A stretch of 39,316 nt of DNA from JAPKZH01 sp964537875 (GTDB lineage: Bacteria; Acidobacteriota; Aminicenantia; Aminicenantales; UBA4085), in the NCBI GenBank assembly GCA_964537875.1, contig CAZIDN010000033.1, positions 1 to 39,316 of the forward strand. Reading direction: 5' to 3'. The notes beneath the pieces were generated by a model, which did not search any database, was not told the DNA's origin, and saw only the letters and a list, made by a program, of their open reading frames with translations. Of this stretch, positions 1 through 8,313 are shown piece after piece. The position numbers and the translations under genes are program-made. Position 1 is the first letter of the stretch. The number at the start of each line of letters is the position of its first letter.

Positions 1-99
1 CCGTCGGAAAAGCCGACGGGGCCCCCCTCCGCTACGGGGGCTTGAGGGCGGCCTAGGCATCGCCCATACATTGTCACTTTATTTATTACGTTTGTATTA
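1..99. repeat. Contig-edge repeat with two hairpins and an inverted copy at the other end
   Basis: Positions 1-19 form a hairpin (CCGTCGG / CCGACGG). Positions 23-40 form a second one, a C-run and a G-run around a TCCGCTA-like loop. The second hairpin, read on the minus strand, matches the core at 11730-11755 (AAGCCCCC, TAGCGGA, GGGGGG, CCCG order). Positions 61-99 are an exact reverse complement of 39263-39301, and the similarity extends to 46-99 versus 39263-39316 with about four mismatches. This reads as one copy of a dispersed palindromic element that broke the assembly. No coding content is seen. Confidence 0.75.
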
Positions 100-265
100 A
101 TAATTAATTAAAATGGAATTTTTTGCCTCATCCATCCGATCAGGACTTTTTACGCGGCTCCCCTCGCCTGACGTATATTTTTCGCGGGGGATTCAAATAC
201 CAAATAGGTGGGTTTGATCCCGGCAGTTGTAGTAAAATAGAGGCTTCATGAGCAGGAGTCGAAAC

Positions 266-1195
266 ATGAAATATCTTAAGGGAAAAAAACGGGGATTTGG
301 CGTGGCCGCCGTTTTGCTGCTGTTATTCTCCGGCGCCGCGTTTCAACAAAAGCCCGCGGCAACGGCTTCTCCTTTGGCCTCTCTCCTTCCCCAGCTCACG
401 AATTGGAAGCTGACTGAGGAGCCCCGGCCGTTCCGGCCGGAAACGCTTTTTGAATATATCGATGGGGCCGCCGAAGTCTACCTGAGCTACGATTTCAAAG
501 AGCTCCTTGTCGCCCAGTTCCAGGAAAAGAGCAGCAAAGCCTCGATGACGGTGGAGATCTATGACATGGGGAACGGGCGCCATGCGTTCGGCATCTACAG
601 CGCCGAACGGTATCCGGAAAGCCGCTTTCTTCCGATCGGGAACCAGGGCTATCTGGATGAGGGGACGTTGAATTTCCTCGTCGGCCGCTACTACGTCAAG
701 CTCCTCTGTTTCGAGGCCGGGACTCGATCCGAGGAGTTCCTGACGCGCTATGCCAAGCATATGACCGGGAAGATCAAGGACCCCGGGAGTCTGCCGGCCC
801 TATTGACCGTGTTCCCCAAGGACGGCCTGATCGCCAACGGAGAAAAATTCATCCTGCGCAATTTTTTGGGATTTAAGTTCTTGAGCAATGGGTTCATCGC
901 CAACTACAAGGTGAACGACGTTGAGTTCGACTGTTTTTTTATCGAAGGCAAATCCGACGAGGAGGCCGGGGCCATGCTGAAGCAGTACCTCGATCATTTT
1001 GCCAAGATCGGCCAGCCGGTCGAGAAGCAGGCCTATGGCATTCATGTCAAGGACCCTTATCTGAAACATGTTTTCTTGGCCCAGGCCGGAAAATTTCTAT
1101 GCGGCGTCTCCAAGATCAAGGATGATGCCGAAGAGGTCGGCCAGAAATATCTTGAGGCCATGACGACGGTTTTGAAAGGAAAAAAGGCCGTCTAG
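266..1195 (+). CDS. Secreted DUF6599-like protein
   Basis: Function is unknown. The N-terminus is a clear signal peptide: basic MKYLKGKKRG followed by a hydrophobic VAAVLLLLFSGAAF stretch and a probable cleavage before QQKP. The mature part has the W-x-L-x-E...PETLFEYIDGAAE...Y pattern that I associate with the DUF6599 family of Acidobacteria-type genomes (recognised from memory). The start at 266 is preferred because AGGAG lies seven bases upstream; an in-frame ATG at 248 would add six residues. That ATG lies nine bases after a TAAAAT box, so it could be a leaderless start. The gene converges on the Hpt gene and the two stop codons share one CTAG, with no room for a terminator. A periplasmic or extracytoplasmic location is inferred. 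Confidence 0.72.
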   Translation: MKYLKGKKRGFGVAAVLLLLFSGAAFQQKPAATASPLASLLPQLTNWKLTEEPRPFRPETLFEYIDGAAEVYLSYDFKELLVAQFQEKSSKASMTVEIYDMGNGRHAFGIYSAERYPESRFLPIGNQGYLDEGTLNFLVGRYYVKLLCFEAGTRSEEFLTRYAKHMTGKIKDPGSLPALLTVFPKDGLIANGEKFILRNFLGFKFLSNGFIANYKVNDVEFDCFFIEGKSDEEAGAMLKQYLDHFAKIGQPVEKQAYGIHVKDPYLKHVFLAQAGKFLCGVSKIKDDAEEVGQKYLEAMTTVLKGKKAV

Positions 1196-1551
1196 TCGGG
1201 GGACTGGGCGAGGTACTTTTTCAGTCTTTCGAATTCTTTTTCAAGACAGGCAAAGGATTCTTTCGCTTTTTGGATATTTTTCTCCCGCCCGGCCGTTTCG
1301 ATGTCCATGGCGGCCTGTCGAAGCCCGGGCAGGCTGAGGTTGGCAGAGGAGCCTTTCAGGCTGTGCCCCAGCTCCTGGATCGTCTGGAACTCCTGTCCGT
1401 TCAGGGCAGGGCGAAGTTCCTTAGCTCTCAACAGAAACTCTTCGGAATAGATCCCCAGGAGTTCTTTGAGGAAATCGGGATCTCCGCCGATCCTCTCTAA
1501 AGCTTCGGCGCGGTTGATGGGAAGAGTCCCTTCATCTGGTTTTTTTTCCAT
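1192..1551 (-). CDS. Hpt histidine phosphotransfer protein
   Basis: This 119-residue Hpt domain protein shuttles phosphoryl groups between receiver domains. The phospho-accepting histidine is H63 in LGHSLKGSSANL, the standard Hpt signature on a four-helix bundle. The start at 1551 is chosen because AAGGA lies seven bases upstream; the longer reading to 1599 would only duplicate the coding region of the upstream gene. It overlaps the end of the GGDEF regulator gene by 20 bases, which suggests translational coupling. As last gene of the kinase operon it probably carries phosphate from the hybrid kinase receivers to the REC-GGDEF regulator. That direction of flow is inference from order and domain logic. 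Confidence 0.88.
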   Translation of the reverse strand: MEKKPDEGTLPINRAEALERIGGDPDFLKELLGIYSEEFLLRAKELRPALNGQEFQTIQELGHSLKGSSANLSLPGLRQAAMDIETAGREKNIQKAKESFACLEKEFERLKKYLAQSPD

Positions 1552-2530
1552 GGGTCGTTCCTTTTCTGGAGTCCGGCAGAGGCTTCGAGAGTGCGACACA
1601 GTTGCGTCCCTGGTGCTTCGCTTGGTATAGAGCCCGGTCGCAGGCGAAGATCATCCGGTCGACCGACGGCCGGTCCATGGCCTCGGAAGACACGCAGCCC
1701 AGCGAAAGCGTCGCGGAAATTCGTCCTCCCGGGACCTTGATTTTATTCCTGGCGCAGGCGAGGCGAAGCCTTTCGGCGATTTTTGCGACGTTCGTAAGGC
1801 TGCAATTGGGAAGGACGATAAATATTTCGTCACCGCCGTAGCGTCCGATTTTATCGTAGAGCCGGACATTCTTGACCAAGCCCGCGGCGATCCCGCGGAG
1901 AACGGCGTCTCCCGCGAGATGGCCGTAGGTGTCGTTGACGATCTTGAAAAGATCGACATCGAGCATGATGGCGCTTGTCGGAGATTTTTCCCGGGCGCCC
2001 TGTTCGAGTTCTTCTTCGAGAAATCGAAGGATCGTCGCTCGGTTCCAGAGAGCCGTCAAGTTGTCCCGCGTCGAAAGTTCATAGAGCCTTTTTTGGGTTT
2101 TCAGGAGGTGATCTTCCAGCTGGATGATTCTTCGGCCGGTCTGGAGGCGCGCGTGCAGTTCCATAAAATTCACGGGTTTGGTCATGTAATCGTCGGCCCC
2201 CGCTTCGAGTCCCTTGATGATATCCTGGAGCTCATCTTTGGAGGTAAGGAGAATGATGTATATATAGTTGGGCTTAGAAATCCGCCGGATTCTTTGGCAC
2301 AGCTCCAGGCCTGTGATTTTAGGCATCATCCAGTCCAGCAGGGCCAGGCGCAGCCCGGGTTTCTGAAGGGCTTGCCAGGCCTCATGCCCGTTATTGGCCA
2401 GGAGCGTTTTATACCCCCATTTGCGGAGGTTTTTTTCCAGGATCTTGCCGGAAACCGGATCATCGTCCGCAATGAGTATCTGCATGGCCTCCTTGGGCCC
2501 ACTCTTCTTGGCTTCCGCTGGGCGTTTCAT
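1532..2530 (-). CDS. Response regulator, REC-GGDEF diguanylate cyclase
   Basis: The product joins a receiver domain (about residues 17-135) to a GGDEF diguanylate cyclase domain (about 150-315). In the receiver, the acidic residues D22-D24, the phospho-acceptor D66 (LLDWMMP), T96 and K118 (TKP) are all present. The active-site loop is GGDEI at 232-236, a common functional variant of GGDEF. An RxxD inhibitory site (R223-D226) sits five residues before it, so product feedback by c-di-GMP is expected. Overall layout matches PleD/WspR-like regulators with one receiver. It starts 13 bases after the kinase gene. The start at 2530 has AAGGA about ten bases upstream; ATG 2485 is an alternative with AGGAGG too close. 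Likely output: c-di-GMP synthesis on phosphorylation. Confidence 0.93.
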   Translation of the reverse strand: MKRPAEAKKSGPKEAMQILIADDDPVSGKILEKNLRKWGYKTLLANNGHEAWQALQKPGLRLALLDWMMPKITGLELCQRIRRISKPNYIYIILLTSKDELQDIIKGLEAGADDYMTKPVNFMELHARLQTGRRIIQLEDHLLKTQKRLYELSTRDNLTALWNRATILRFLEEELEQGAREKSPTSAIMLDVDLFKIVNDTYGHLAGDAVLRGIAAGLVKNVRLYDKIGRYGGDEIFIVLPNCSLTNVAKIAERLRLACARNKIKVPGGRISATLSLGCVSSEAMDRPSVDRMIFACDRALYQAKHQGRNCVALSKPLPDSRKGTTHGKKTR

Positions 2531-2543
2531 CGGTCTTTTTCCT

Positions 2544-5420
2544 TTAGGGACTCAGCTTGAGGAGGGCTGATTTGTGATTCTCCCTGATAATCCGTTCGAT
2601 GGTTTCGAAGAGATCCTCGGGCCGCAGCGGTTTGGCCAGGTAATCGTCCATCCCAGCCTCCAGACAGTGTTCCCGGTCGCCCTTCATGGCATGGGCGGTC
2701 ATGGCCACGATGGGTGTATGCTTTCTCGTTTTCTCTTCTTTTTTTCGGATGGCCGCCGTGACTTCATATCCGTTCATCCCGCGCATCTGGATATCCATGA
2801 GGACCAAGTCATAACGATTGTTCCTCAAGGCGGCCAGGACTTTTTTCCCGTCGCGGTAGGCGGCGACGGTATGCCCGCGTTTCTCGAGGAGGCGAACGGC
2901 CACTTTCTGGTTGATTGGGTTGTCCTCGGCGAGCAGAATGCGCAGCCGCGGCCGGCCCTCTTGGATCGACTGACTGGTGATCAAGCGACGCCCGTCCTTC
3001 TCGATCGACGAATTCCCCAAGGCCATCATGATGGCGTCGAAGAGATCGGACTGCTTGATCGGTTTGGTCAAATAGGCAGAGATCCCCAATTTTTTGGAGC
3101 GGGCGTAATCCCCGCGTCGGTCGGATGAGGTCAGCATCAGGATCGTCGCCGCGGAGAAGTCCGGATCCCTGTGGATGTGTTCGATCAAGCTAAATCCGTC
3201 TATGCCGGGCATGCTGGAGTCGACAAGGAGCAGCTTGAAGAATTCACCTCTTTTTTTATCCTGCCGCATTTTTTCCAGAGCCTCGGCCCCGCTCCCGACG
3301 TCGACGGGTTTCATGGACCAGTTGAGGAGCATTTCTCTCAAGATGGAACGGTTGGTGGCGTTGTCGTCGACGACGAGGACGCGGAGGTTATGGAGAACCT
3401 TGGGCTGGACGGGACGGGGCTTTTTCCGGCTTCTTGCCTGGAGGCCGAGGCGGACAGTGAAGTGGAACGTGCTGCCTTTGCCCGGCTCGCTCTCCATCCA
3501 GATCTTGCCGCCCATCATTTCCACCAGCTGGGAGGAAATCGCCAGGCCCAGCCCGGTGCCGCCGTACTTGCGGGTCATCGAACCGTCGGCCTGGACGAAG
3601 GCGTGGAAAATGACCCGGTGTTTGTCCTTGGGAATTCCGATGCCGGTGTCTTTCACGGCAAAATGCAGCACCATCTCCCGCTCGGACTTGGCCTCGAGTT
3701 GGACATCGACGATCACTTCCCCCTTTTCCGTGAATTTGATGGCATTGCTGATCAGGTTGATGAGGATCTGTCGCAGCCTGCCCAAGTCGCCCACGACGCC
3801 GTCGGGGAGGGCAGGAGGGATATGGCAGGCCAGTTCCAGTCCTTTTTCATGGGCTTCGAGAGCGAGGCTGGCCACGATGTCCGTGATCGAGCTGTGGAAG
3901 CTGAAATCGATGGGCTCGAATTCGATCATGCGGGCCTCGATTTTCGAGAAGTCAAGGATATCGTTGAGGATCGCCAGCAGGGAATCGGTCGACGCCCGGG
4001 CCGACCTCAAGAAATCTTTTTGCTCGTCGGTGAGCCTCGTATCCAAGGCAAGCTCGATCATGCCGATGATCCCGTTCATCGGCGTCCGGATTTCGTGGCT
4101 CATGTTGGCCAAGAATTCGCTTTTGGCTCGGTTGGCCGCCTGGGCCTCGGCCTGGGAGGCCTTGAGTTCCTGTTCGATCCGCTTCAGCGCGGTGATATCC
4201 GTGATGGCGGAAAGCACGCCACGGAAACGGCCCTTGTCGAATATCGACTGGGCGCTGACCAACACCGGGATATCGAGGCCGTCCTTGGCCAGGAGCCTGG
4301 ATTCATATTTTTCCAGGGTGGTCGTCGTCCGGGACCTGGTCTTGGCCCTGATCTTTTTCAACTCCCCCTTGGGGACGATTTTTTTCCAGTGATATCCGAT
4401 GAGTTCCTTGGCCGGATACCCGATGAGCTTTTCCATCGTCGGGTTGATGAAGGTGATCAAGCCCTGCTCATTTTCTAAAATGATCCCTTCGGCCAGGCTG
4501 GTCACGATGTTCTCGTTGAAATCTTTCAGGGACCGCAGCTCTTTCTCGATTTTTTGCCTTTCTCGTTCCTGCCGGATGCTTTTCAGGGCGAATCCTAAGT
4601 CTCCGGCGATCTCTTCTAAGAGCTTGATTTCCTGAGGCTGATTGAAAGATTGGGCGTCTCGGCCGACTTGAAAGACTCCGTAGATGTCATCCTTGTTTTT
4701 CAAGAGAAAGCAGGCTGTCCAGCCGACATGTCCGGGCCGGCAGGGGTTGCACCAGGAAACCTTGGAGACATTCGGGATGAACAGAGACCGCTGGTTTTTC
4801 AGGACCTTGATGGCGCAGGGCGGCAGGTGGCCTTTCCATGTCTCGCCGACCCCGAAAAATTTCTCGGGCCGGCCATCGGCGCCCAGCGTAACCGCCTGGA
4901 CCTGGCTGTAATATCCATTCTTCTTCAAGATTTCGCAGGCGGATTGGAGGAGGACATCGGCGTCCGAAGCATGGAGAATCAGCTGGTTGATCTCTCCGAT
5001 GGCGCGCAGCAAGCGGCTGACGAACTGGATTTCCTGCTCGCGTTGTTTCCAAGCCGTGATATCTTTGTAAATAGCGACCGCGCCATGGAATTGTCCGCGG
5101 GAAAGAATGGGGGAGGCGGAGATGCTGACCTGGACGGGGATCCCGCCCTTGGCCACTCGGACGGTCTCGACGTTGACGACCGTTTTCCGGTTGGTCATCA
5201 CGGTTCTCGTGACGCGTGCCGCCTCCCTCGTTAGATCTCCGCCAATCAAATAGTCCAGGTTTTTCCCCAGGGCTTCCCCCCGGCTGTAGCCGAAGATCGC
5301 CTCGGCGCCCTTGTTCCATTCGATGATGTTGTTTTTTCGGTCCAAGGCGACGATACCATCGTTCAGGCTGTCCAGGAGGGATTCTAAGAACATGAGATTC
5401 TTTTGATCTGTTTTCGTCAT
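2544..5420 (-). CDS. Hybrid sensor histidine kinase, PAS-GAF-PAS-HK-REC-REC
   Basis: This 958-residue cytoplasmic hybrid kinase has no membrane segments. Domains in order: PAS (about 10-125), GAF (about 150-285, with several cysteines around CNPC 224-227), PAS (about 300-412), HisKA with phospho-histidine H442 in MSHEIRTPMNG, HATPase with N559 and the DTGIG and GTGLGL loops, receiver 1 (D734 in LLVDSSMP) and receiver 2 (D876 in LVLMDIQM). The start at ATG 5420 is chosen because a promoter lies at 5465-5492; the longer TTG start at 5492 would fall inside its -35 box. The gene heads an operon with the GGDEF regulator and the Hpt protein, which together make a complete BarA-type phosphorelay. 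The ligand is unknown; the Cys-rich GAF might sense redox state or a metal. Confidence 0.93.
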   Translation of the reverse strand: MTKTDQKNLMFLESLLDSLNDGIVALDRKNNIIEWNKGAEAIFGYSRGEALGKNLDYLIGGDLTREAARVTRTVMTNRKTVVNVETVRVAKGGIPVQVSISASPILSRGQFHGAVAIYKDITAWKQREQEIQFVSRLLRAIGEINQLILHASDADVLLQSACEILKKNGYYSQVQAVTLGADGRPEKFFGVGETWKGHLPPCAIKVLKNQRSLFIPNVSKVSWCNPCRPGHVGWTACFLLKNKDDIYGVFQVGRDAQSFNQPQEIKLLEEIAGDLGFALKSIRQERERQKIEKELRSLKDFNENIVTSLAEGIILENEQGLITFINPTMEKLIGYPAKELIGYHWKKIVPKGELKKIRAKTRSRTTTTLEKYESRLLAKDGLDIPVLVSAQSIFDKGRFRGVLSAITDITALKRIEQELKASQAEAQAANRAKSEFLANMSHEIRTPMNGIIGMIELALDTRLTDEQKDFLRSARASTDSLLAILNDILDFSKIEARMIEFEPIDFSFHSSITDIVASLALEAHEKGLELACHIPPALPDGVVGDLGRLRQILINLISNAIKFTEKGEVIVDVQLEAKSEREMVLHFAVKDTGIGIPKDKHRVIFHAFVQADGSMTRKYGGTGLGLAISSQLVEMMGGKIWMESEPGKGSTFHFTVRLGLQARSRKKPRPVQPKVLHNLRVLVVDDNATNRSILREMLLNWSMKPVDVGSGAEALEKMRQDKKRGEFFKLLLVDSSMPGIDGFSLIEHIHRDPDFSAATILMLTSSDRRGDYARSKKLGISAYLTKPIKQSDLFDAIMMALGNSSIEKDGRRLITSQSIQEGRPRLRILLAEDNPINQKVAVRLLEKRGHTVAAYRDGKKVLAALRNNRYDLVLMDIQMRGMNGYEVTAAIRKKEEKTRKHTPIVAMTAHAMKGDREHCLEAGMDDYLAKPLRPEDLFETIERIIRENHKSALLKLSP

Positions 5421-5464
5421 GGGTCTTGCCCCAAGGCTCAGATTCCAGGGCTTTATCCAGTCCC

Positions 5465-5492
5465 ATTCTAAACGTATTCCGGAAGTGGTCAA
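5465..5492 (-). promoter_or_regulatory. Promoter of the phosphorelay operon
   Basis: On the minus strand TTGACC (5492-5487) and TAGAAT (5470-5465) are separated by 16 bases. Transcription would start near 5458, about 38 bases before the ATG at 5420. This supports that start over the upstream TTG. Confidence 0.6.
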
Positions 5493-5592
5493 TCGCCTCC
5501 CATGGTGATGGCCGGGGTGATTTTTGCAGGGGAAGTCTCACCAGAAAAGAGCAGGGCGAATCCCCCCGGAAACCGTCCGACAAACGTCGGGT

Positions 5593-5621
5593 TTTACTTA
5601 TCCGGCCCATTGGATTAAAAT
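5593..5621 (+). promoter_or_regulatory. Promoter of the AI-2E transporter gene, near-leaderless
   Basis: TTTACT (5593-5598) and TAAAAT (5616-5621) are 17 bases apart. The ATG at 5629 follows the -10 box by only seven bases, so the transcript would begin at or just before the start codon. A GAGG directly abuts the ATG, too close for a normal ribosome site. Confidence 0.5.
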
Positions 5622-5627
5622 AGCGAG

Positions 5628-5837
5628 GATGGAAAACAATAAGATCCTGACGCTTTCGAGCGGGATCGTCGCGATTTTCCTGNNNNNNNNNNNNNNNNNN
5701 NNNNNNNNNNNNNNNNNNNNNNNNNNNNNNNNNNNNNNNNNNNNNNNNNNNNNNNNNNNNNNNNNNNNNNNNNNNNNNNNNNGATGGAAAACAATAAGAT
5801 CCTGACGCTTTCGAGCGGGATCGTCGCGATTTTCCTG
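5628..5837. other. Scaffold gap of 100 N flanked by a 55-base duplicate
   Basis: Positions 5628-5682 and 5783-5837 are identical over 55 bases, and exactly 100 N (5683-5782) lie between them. The duplicated bases are the start of the AI-2E gene. This is the signature of two contigs that overlap by an assembler k-mer length but were joined with a fixed-size gap. The real sequence probably runs 5682 directly into 5838. Confidence 0.9.
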
Positions 5838-6800
5838 GTGGGCGTCATCCTTCGTCTGGCGAAACCGGTGCTCTTTCCTTTTTTCTTGGCGATCTTCTTT
5901 TATTTCGTCCTCTCACCCGTTCTGGATTTCCTGACCGGGCTGAAGGTTCCTAAGCTGATCGCCGTCGTCGCCATTCTGCTCTTTACATTTCTCGTCATCT
6001 ATCTCATGGGGATCCTTTTTTATACGAGCGGAGAAACATTTGCCGCCGAGTTCCCCAAATACGGCCAGAAGCTCAGCGGAATGCTCGAATCCCTGCAGGA
6101 AAGCCTCAAGCTCCCCAAGGCCAAGTGGGAGCCCCTGGCCTGGGTCGAAAGTCTGGACATCAACAAACTTGGCTCCTTTTTCTTGGCATCGCTGGGAACG
6201 ATCCTGTCCTTTATTTCCAACCTGTTCTTGATCCTGATTTTTTTGGTCTTCATGCTGGCCGGACGGGGCAAGCTCAACCTGAAGTTAAAAAACTTCCTGC
6301 ATGCCCGCCAGGCGGGCCAGTGGAACCGGATCATCGATAACATCGACCGCCAGGTCCAAGGATACCTGGCCTTGAAAACCCTCATTTGCATCGTCTCCGG
6401 CATCCTGGCGACATTGATCCTGGTCATTTTCGGCGTCAAATTCGCCGTCGTCTTCGGCTTTCTGACGTTTCTCTTGAACTATATCCCCAATATCGGTCCG
6501 CTCATCGCCAAGATCTTTCCTTTCATATTCGCCCTTCTTCAATTCGAGAAGTTTTGGCCGGCCTTTTGGGTGCTCGCGGTCCTTTTTGCCGTGGATGGCG
6601 TGCTCACGGTTGTTGAGCCGAGAATGATGGGGCAGCGGCTTGGGCTCAGCCCTTTGGCCATCCTGTTCGCCCTTTTCTTCTGGGGCTGGCTGTGGGGCAT
6701 TCCGGGCATGATCCTGGCCGTCCCGATCATGGTCATCCTGAAGATCGTCTGCGCCAATTTTCCGTCGCTGAAATTCGCCGAAGTGTTGATGAGCAAATAA
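5784..6800 (+). CDS. AI-2E (PerM/YdiK) family transporter
   Basis: This 338-residue polytopic inner-membrane protein belongs to the AI-2 exporter family, whose members have been linked to autoinducer-2 export, to Na+/H+ antiport, or to no known substrate. Hydrophobic segments sit near residues 10-45 (two helices), 55-80, 140-165 and in a C-terminal group at about 200-330. The family hallmark NYIPNIGPLIA follows a long hydrophobic helix, and a periplasmic or cytosolic stretch separates helices 3 and 4. Length is typical. The start codon shown is the second copy; the same ATG occurs at 5629 before the N gap, and the true gene is probably continuous from there. It is divergent from the kinase operon and convergent with the Cys-rich gene. 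The substrate cannot be assigned. Confidence 0.9.
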   Translation: MENNKILTLSSGIVAIFLVGVILRLAKPVLFPFFLAIFFYFVLSPVLDFLTGLKVPKLIAVVAILLFTFLVIYLMGILFYTSGETFAAEFPKYGQKLSGMLESLQESLKLPKAKWEPLAWVESLDINKLGSFFLASLGTILSFISNLFLILIFLVFMLAGRGKLNLKLKNFLHARQAGQWNRIIDNIDRQVQGYLALKTLICIVSGILATLILVIFGVKFAVVFGFLTFLLNYIPNIGPLIAKIFPFIFALLQFEKFWPAFWVLAVLFAVDGVLTVVEPRMMGQRLGLSPLAILFALFFWGWLWGIPGMILAVPIMVILKIVCANFPSLKFAEVLMSK

Positions 6801-6807
6801 GGGGCTC

Positions 6808-6849
6808 GGACGGATTGGCTTTCCTTCATGTTTTTTTACCAATCAGTCC
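6808..6849. terminator. Possible stem-loop between convergent genes
   Basis: GGAC-G-GATTGG (6808-6818) pairs with CCAATC-A-GTCC (6839-6849), ten pairs with one mismatch. The loop contains seven T (6831-6837), but no T-run follows the stem, so this is not a standard intrinsic terminator. Confidence 0.3.
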
Positions 6850-6895
6850 TCGCCTAGTCCAGAAAGGCTAAGGTATTTTTTTCTTCGGTAAAGGG

Positions 6896-7546
6896 TTAGC
6901 GGGGGGTGAGGATTTTTGTGCTGCGAGACTGTTCCTCGAGTCTGGCGAACTGCTCGAAGAGGTACTCGATGTAGCCGCGGCCTTGATAGTTCATCCGGGC
7001 CCAGGTTTTCGCCGCTAAGATCACCCGGTCGAGACACCGGACCTTCTCCTCGGTCTTGTAGCCTCCCGTTCCTCCGGCCAGGATCACGGTCTGCTCATAA
7101 CGGCAGCTTTCCATGCTTGTCAAGACCGCCTCTCCGATTTCGTTCCTGGGCGTGTGCGTTTCTCCAGGAATGAGGACGAGGGACCGTCCTTTTTCCAGCT
7201 TGTCTTTGGCATACTCGAGGGCGACGATCGCATCGGCGTCCGTGACTGAAGGCGCCTTTTTCCCGTATTCCATCAAGGGGGCTTCGATATGGAGGGCGAG
7301 CCAGGCCATTCGTTCGTCTCGGAAGAGATCATCCTGAGGCAATCCGGACCTGGAGGGCGGCGGCGGCTTCTTTTCAACAATCCGCTTTTCCTGGTAGGGT
7401 TTGTGCCGAGTAAGAAACGGGCAGCTCGGCGGGCAGTGAATTTCTTTATCGCGGAAGCGCCCGCAGCACAAGGGGCACAGGTCGGTTCTCAGAGCCGGGC
7501 AATGCCGTTTGGCTTTCCGGCTCTTGCACTTGGAGCATTTGGCCAT
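6896..7546 (-). CDS. Conserved hypothetical protein with Cys-rich zinc-binding N-terminus
   Basis: I do not recognise a named family for this 216-residue protein. The first 45 residues hold eight cysteines (C4, C7, C16, C24, C27, C28, C38, C42) in CxxC and CPLCCG patterns, which suggests one or two structural zinc sites. The remainder is a mixed alpha/beta region of about 150 residues with a conserved-looking VTDADAIVALEYAK segment and an AGGTGGYKTEEK loop. It starts six bases after the RNase III stop, so it is probably the last gene of that operon. A role in RNA or translation is only suggested by context. Confidence 0.7.
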   Translation of the reverse strand: MAKCSKCKSRKAKRHCPALRTDLCPLCCGRFRDKEIHCPPSCPFLTRHKPYQEKRIVEKKPPPPSRSGLPQDDLFRDERMAWLALHIEAPLMEYGKKAPSVTDADAIVALEYAKDKLEKGRSLVLIPGETHTPRNEIGEAVLTSMESCRYEQTVILAGGTGGYKTEEKVRCLDRVILAAKTWARMNYQGRGYIEYLFEQFARLEEQSRSTKILTPR

Positions 7547-7552
7547 GGCCGG

Positions 7553-8290
7553 CTATTTTTTGATGATGAACGTCTCCGGGGTCAACGATTTAATGCGTTT
7601 TCCCAGGAAGCTCTTGAGGGCCCGTTCGGCCGCTTTCTGTTCGGCGCTTTTCCTGGAATGGCCTTTGGCTTTGCCCAGAGGCGTCCGGTTGGCATAGACC
7701 TCGACGACGAAGATCTTCTTGTGGTCCGGACCGACGGCGGTCAGCGTCCGATAATGGGGGCCGGGCAGGTCTTCCTTCTGCAAGTATTCCTGGAGAGCGG
7801 ATTTGTAGTTGTTGATCTGGAATCGCTCGCTCTTGATTTTTTTGAACGAGGCGTCGAGCAAAGGCAGGAAAAAGTTGCGGGCGACCTCATAGCCGCCGTC
7901 GAGGTACAAGGCGGCTAGAATAGCCTCGAACGCCCCGGTCAGAATGGTATTCTTTTTCCTCCCGCCGCTTGCCTCTTCCCCTTTCCCTAACCGGATGAAT
8001 TGATCCAGCCTGATCTGCCTGGCAAACTCCGAAAGGGCGATCGTGCTGGCCGCGGAGGATTTGAGCTTGGACAGGTCGCCCTCGGTCCTCTCCGGGTAGG
8101 ACGTGTAGAAAAAGTCGGCTGTGATCAAGCCGATCACGGAGTCCCCCAGGAACTCCAAGAGCTCGTTGTCCCTGACCTTATCTGGGTTTTCGTAAGCGTA
8201 GGAGCTATGAGTGAGCGCCTGGGACAGGAGGTCCTTGCGCCGGAAACGGTAGCGGATTTTCCTTTCGAATTGTGAAAGATTTGTTTTCAT
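7553..8290 (-). CDS. rnc: Ribonuclease III
   Basis: RNase III cleaves double-stranded RNA during rRNA maturation and mRNA turnover. The 245-residue protein has the catalytic domain with its signature NELLEFLGDSV (about 42-52; E46 and D50 correspond to E. coli E41 and D45) and a C-terminal dsRNA-binding domain (about 165-235, ending in KSAEQKAAERAL). E122 matches E. coli E117. The usual fourth metal ligand, E. coli D114, aligns with G119 (TGAFEA instead of xDAFEA), which is odd. The start has AAAGGA seven bases upstream and lies 23 bases after pyrC. Assignment is firm; full catalytic activity is less certain because of G119. Confidence 0.95.
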   Translation of the reverse strand: MKTNLSQFERKIRYRFRRKDLLSQALTHSSYAYENPDKVRDNELLEFLGDSVIGLITADFFYTSYPERTEGDLSKLKSSAASTIALSEFARQIRLDQFIRLGKGEEASGGRKKNTILTGAFEAILAALYLDGGYEVARNFFLPLLDASFKKIKSERFQINNYKSALQEYLQKEDLPGPHYRTLTAVGPDHKKIFVVEVYANRTPLGKAKGHSRKSAEQKAAERALKSFLGKRIKSLTPETFIIKK

Positions 8291-8313
8291 GGTGGTCCTT
8301 TAATAAAGCCCGA

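Noticed and set aside
3171..4478. Long plus-strand reading frame opposite the hybrid kinase
   Set aside because: It is the antisense of a kinase with intact motifs, has no promoter or ribosome site, and shows no recognisable fold.
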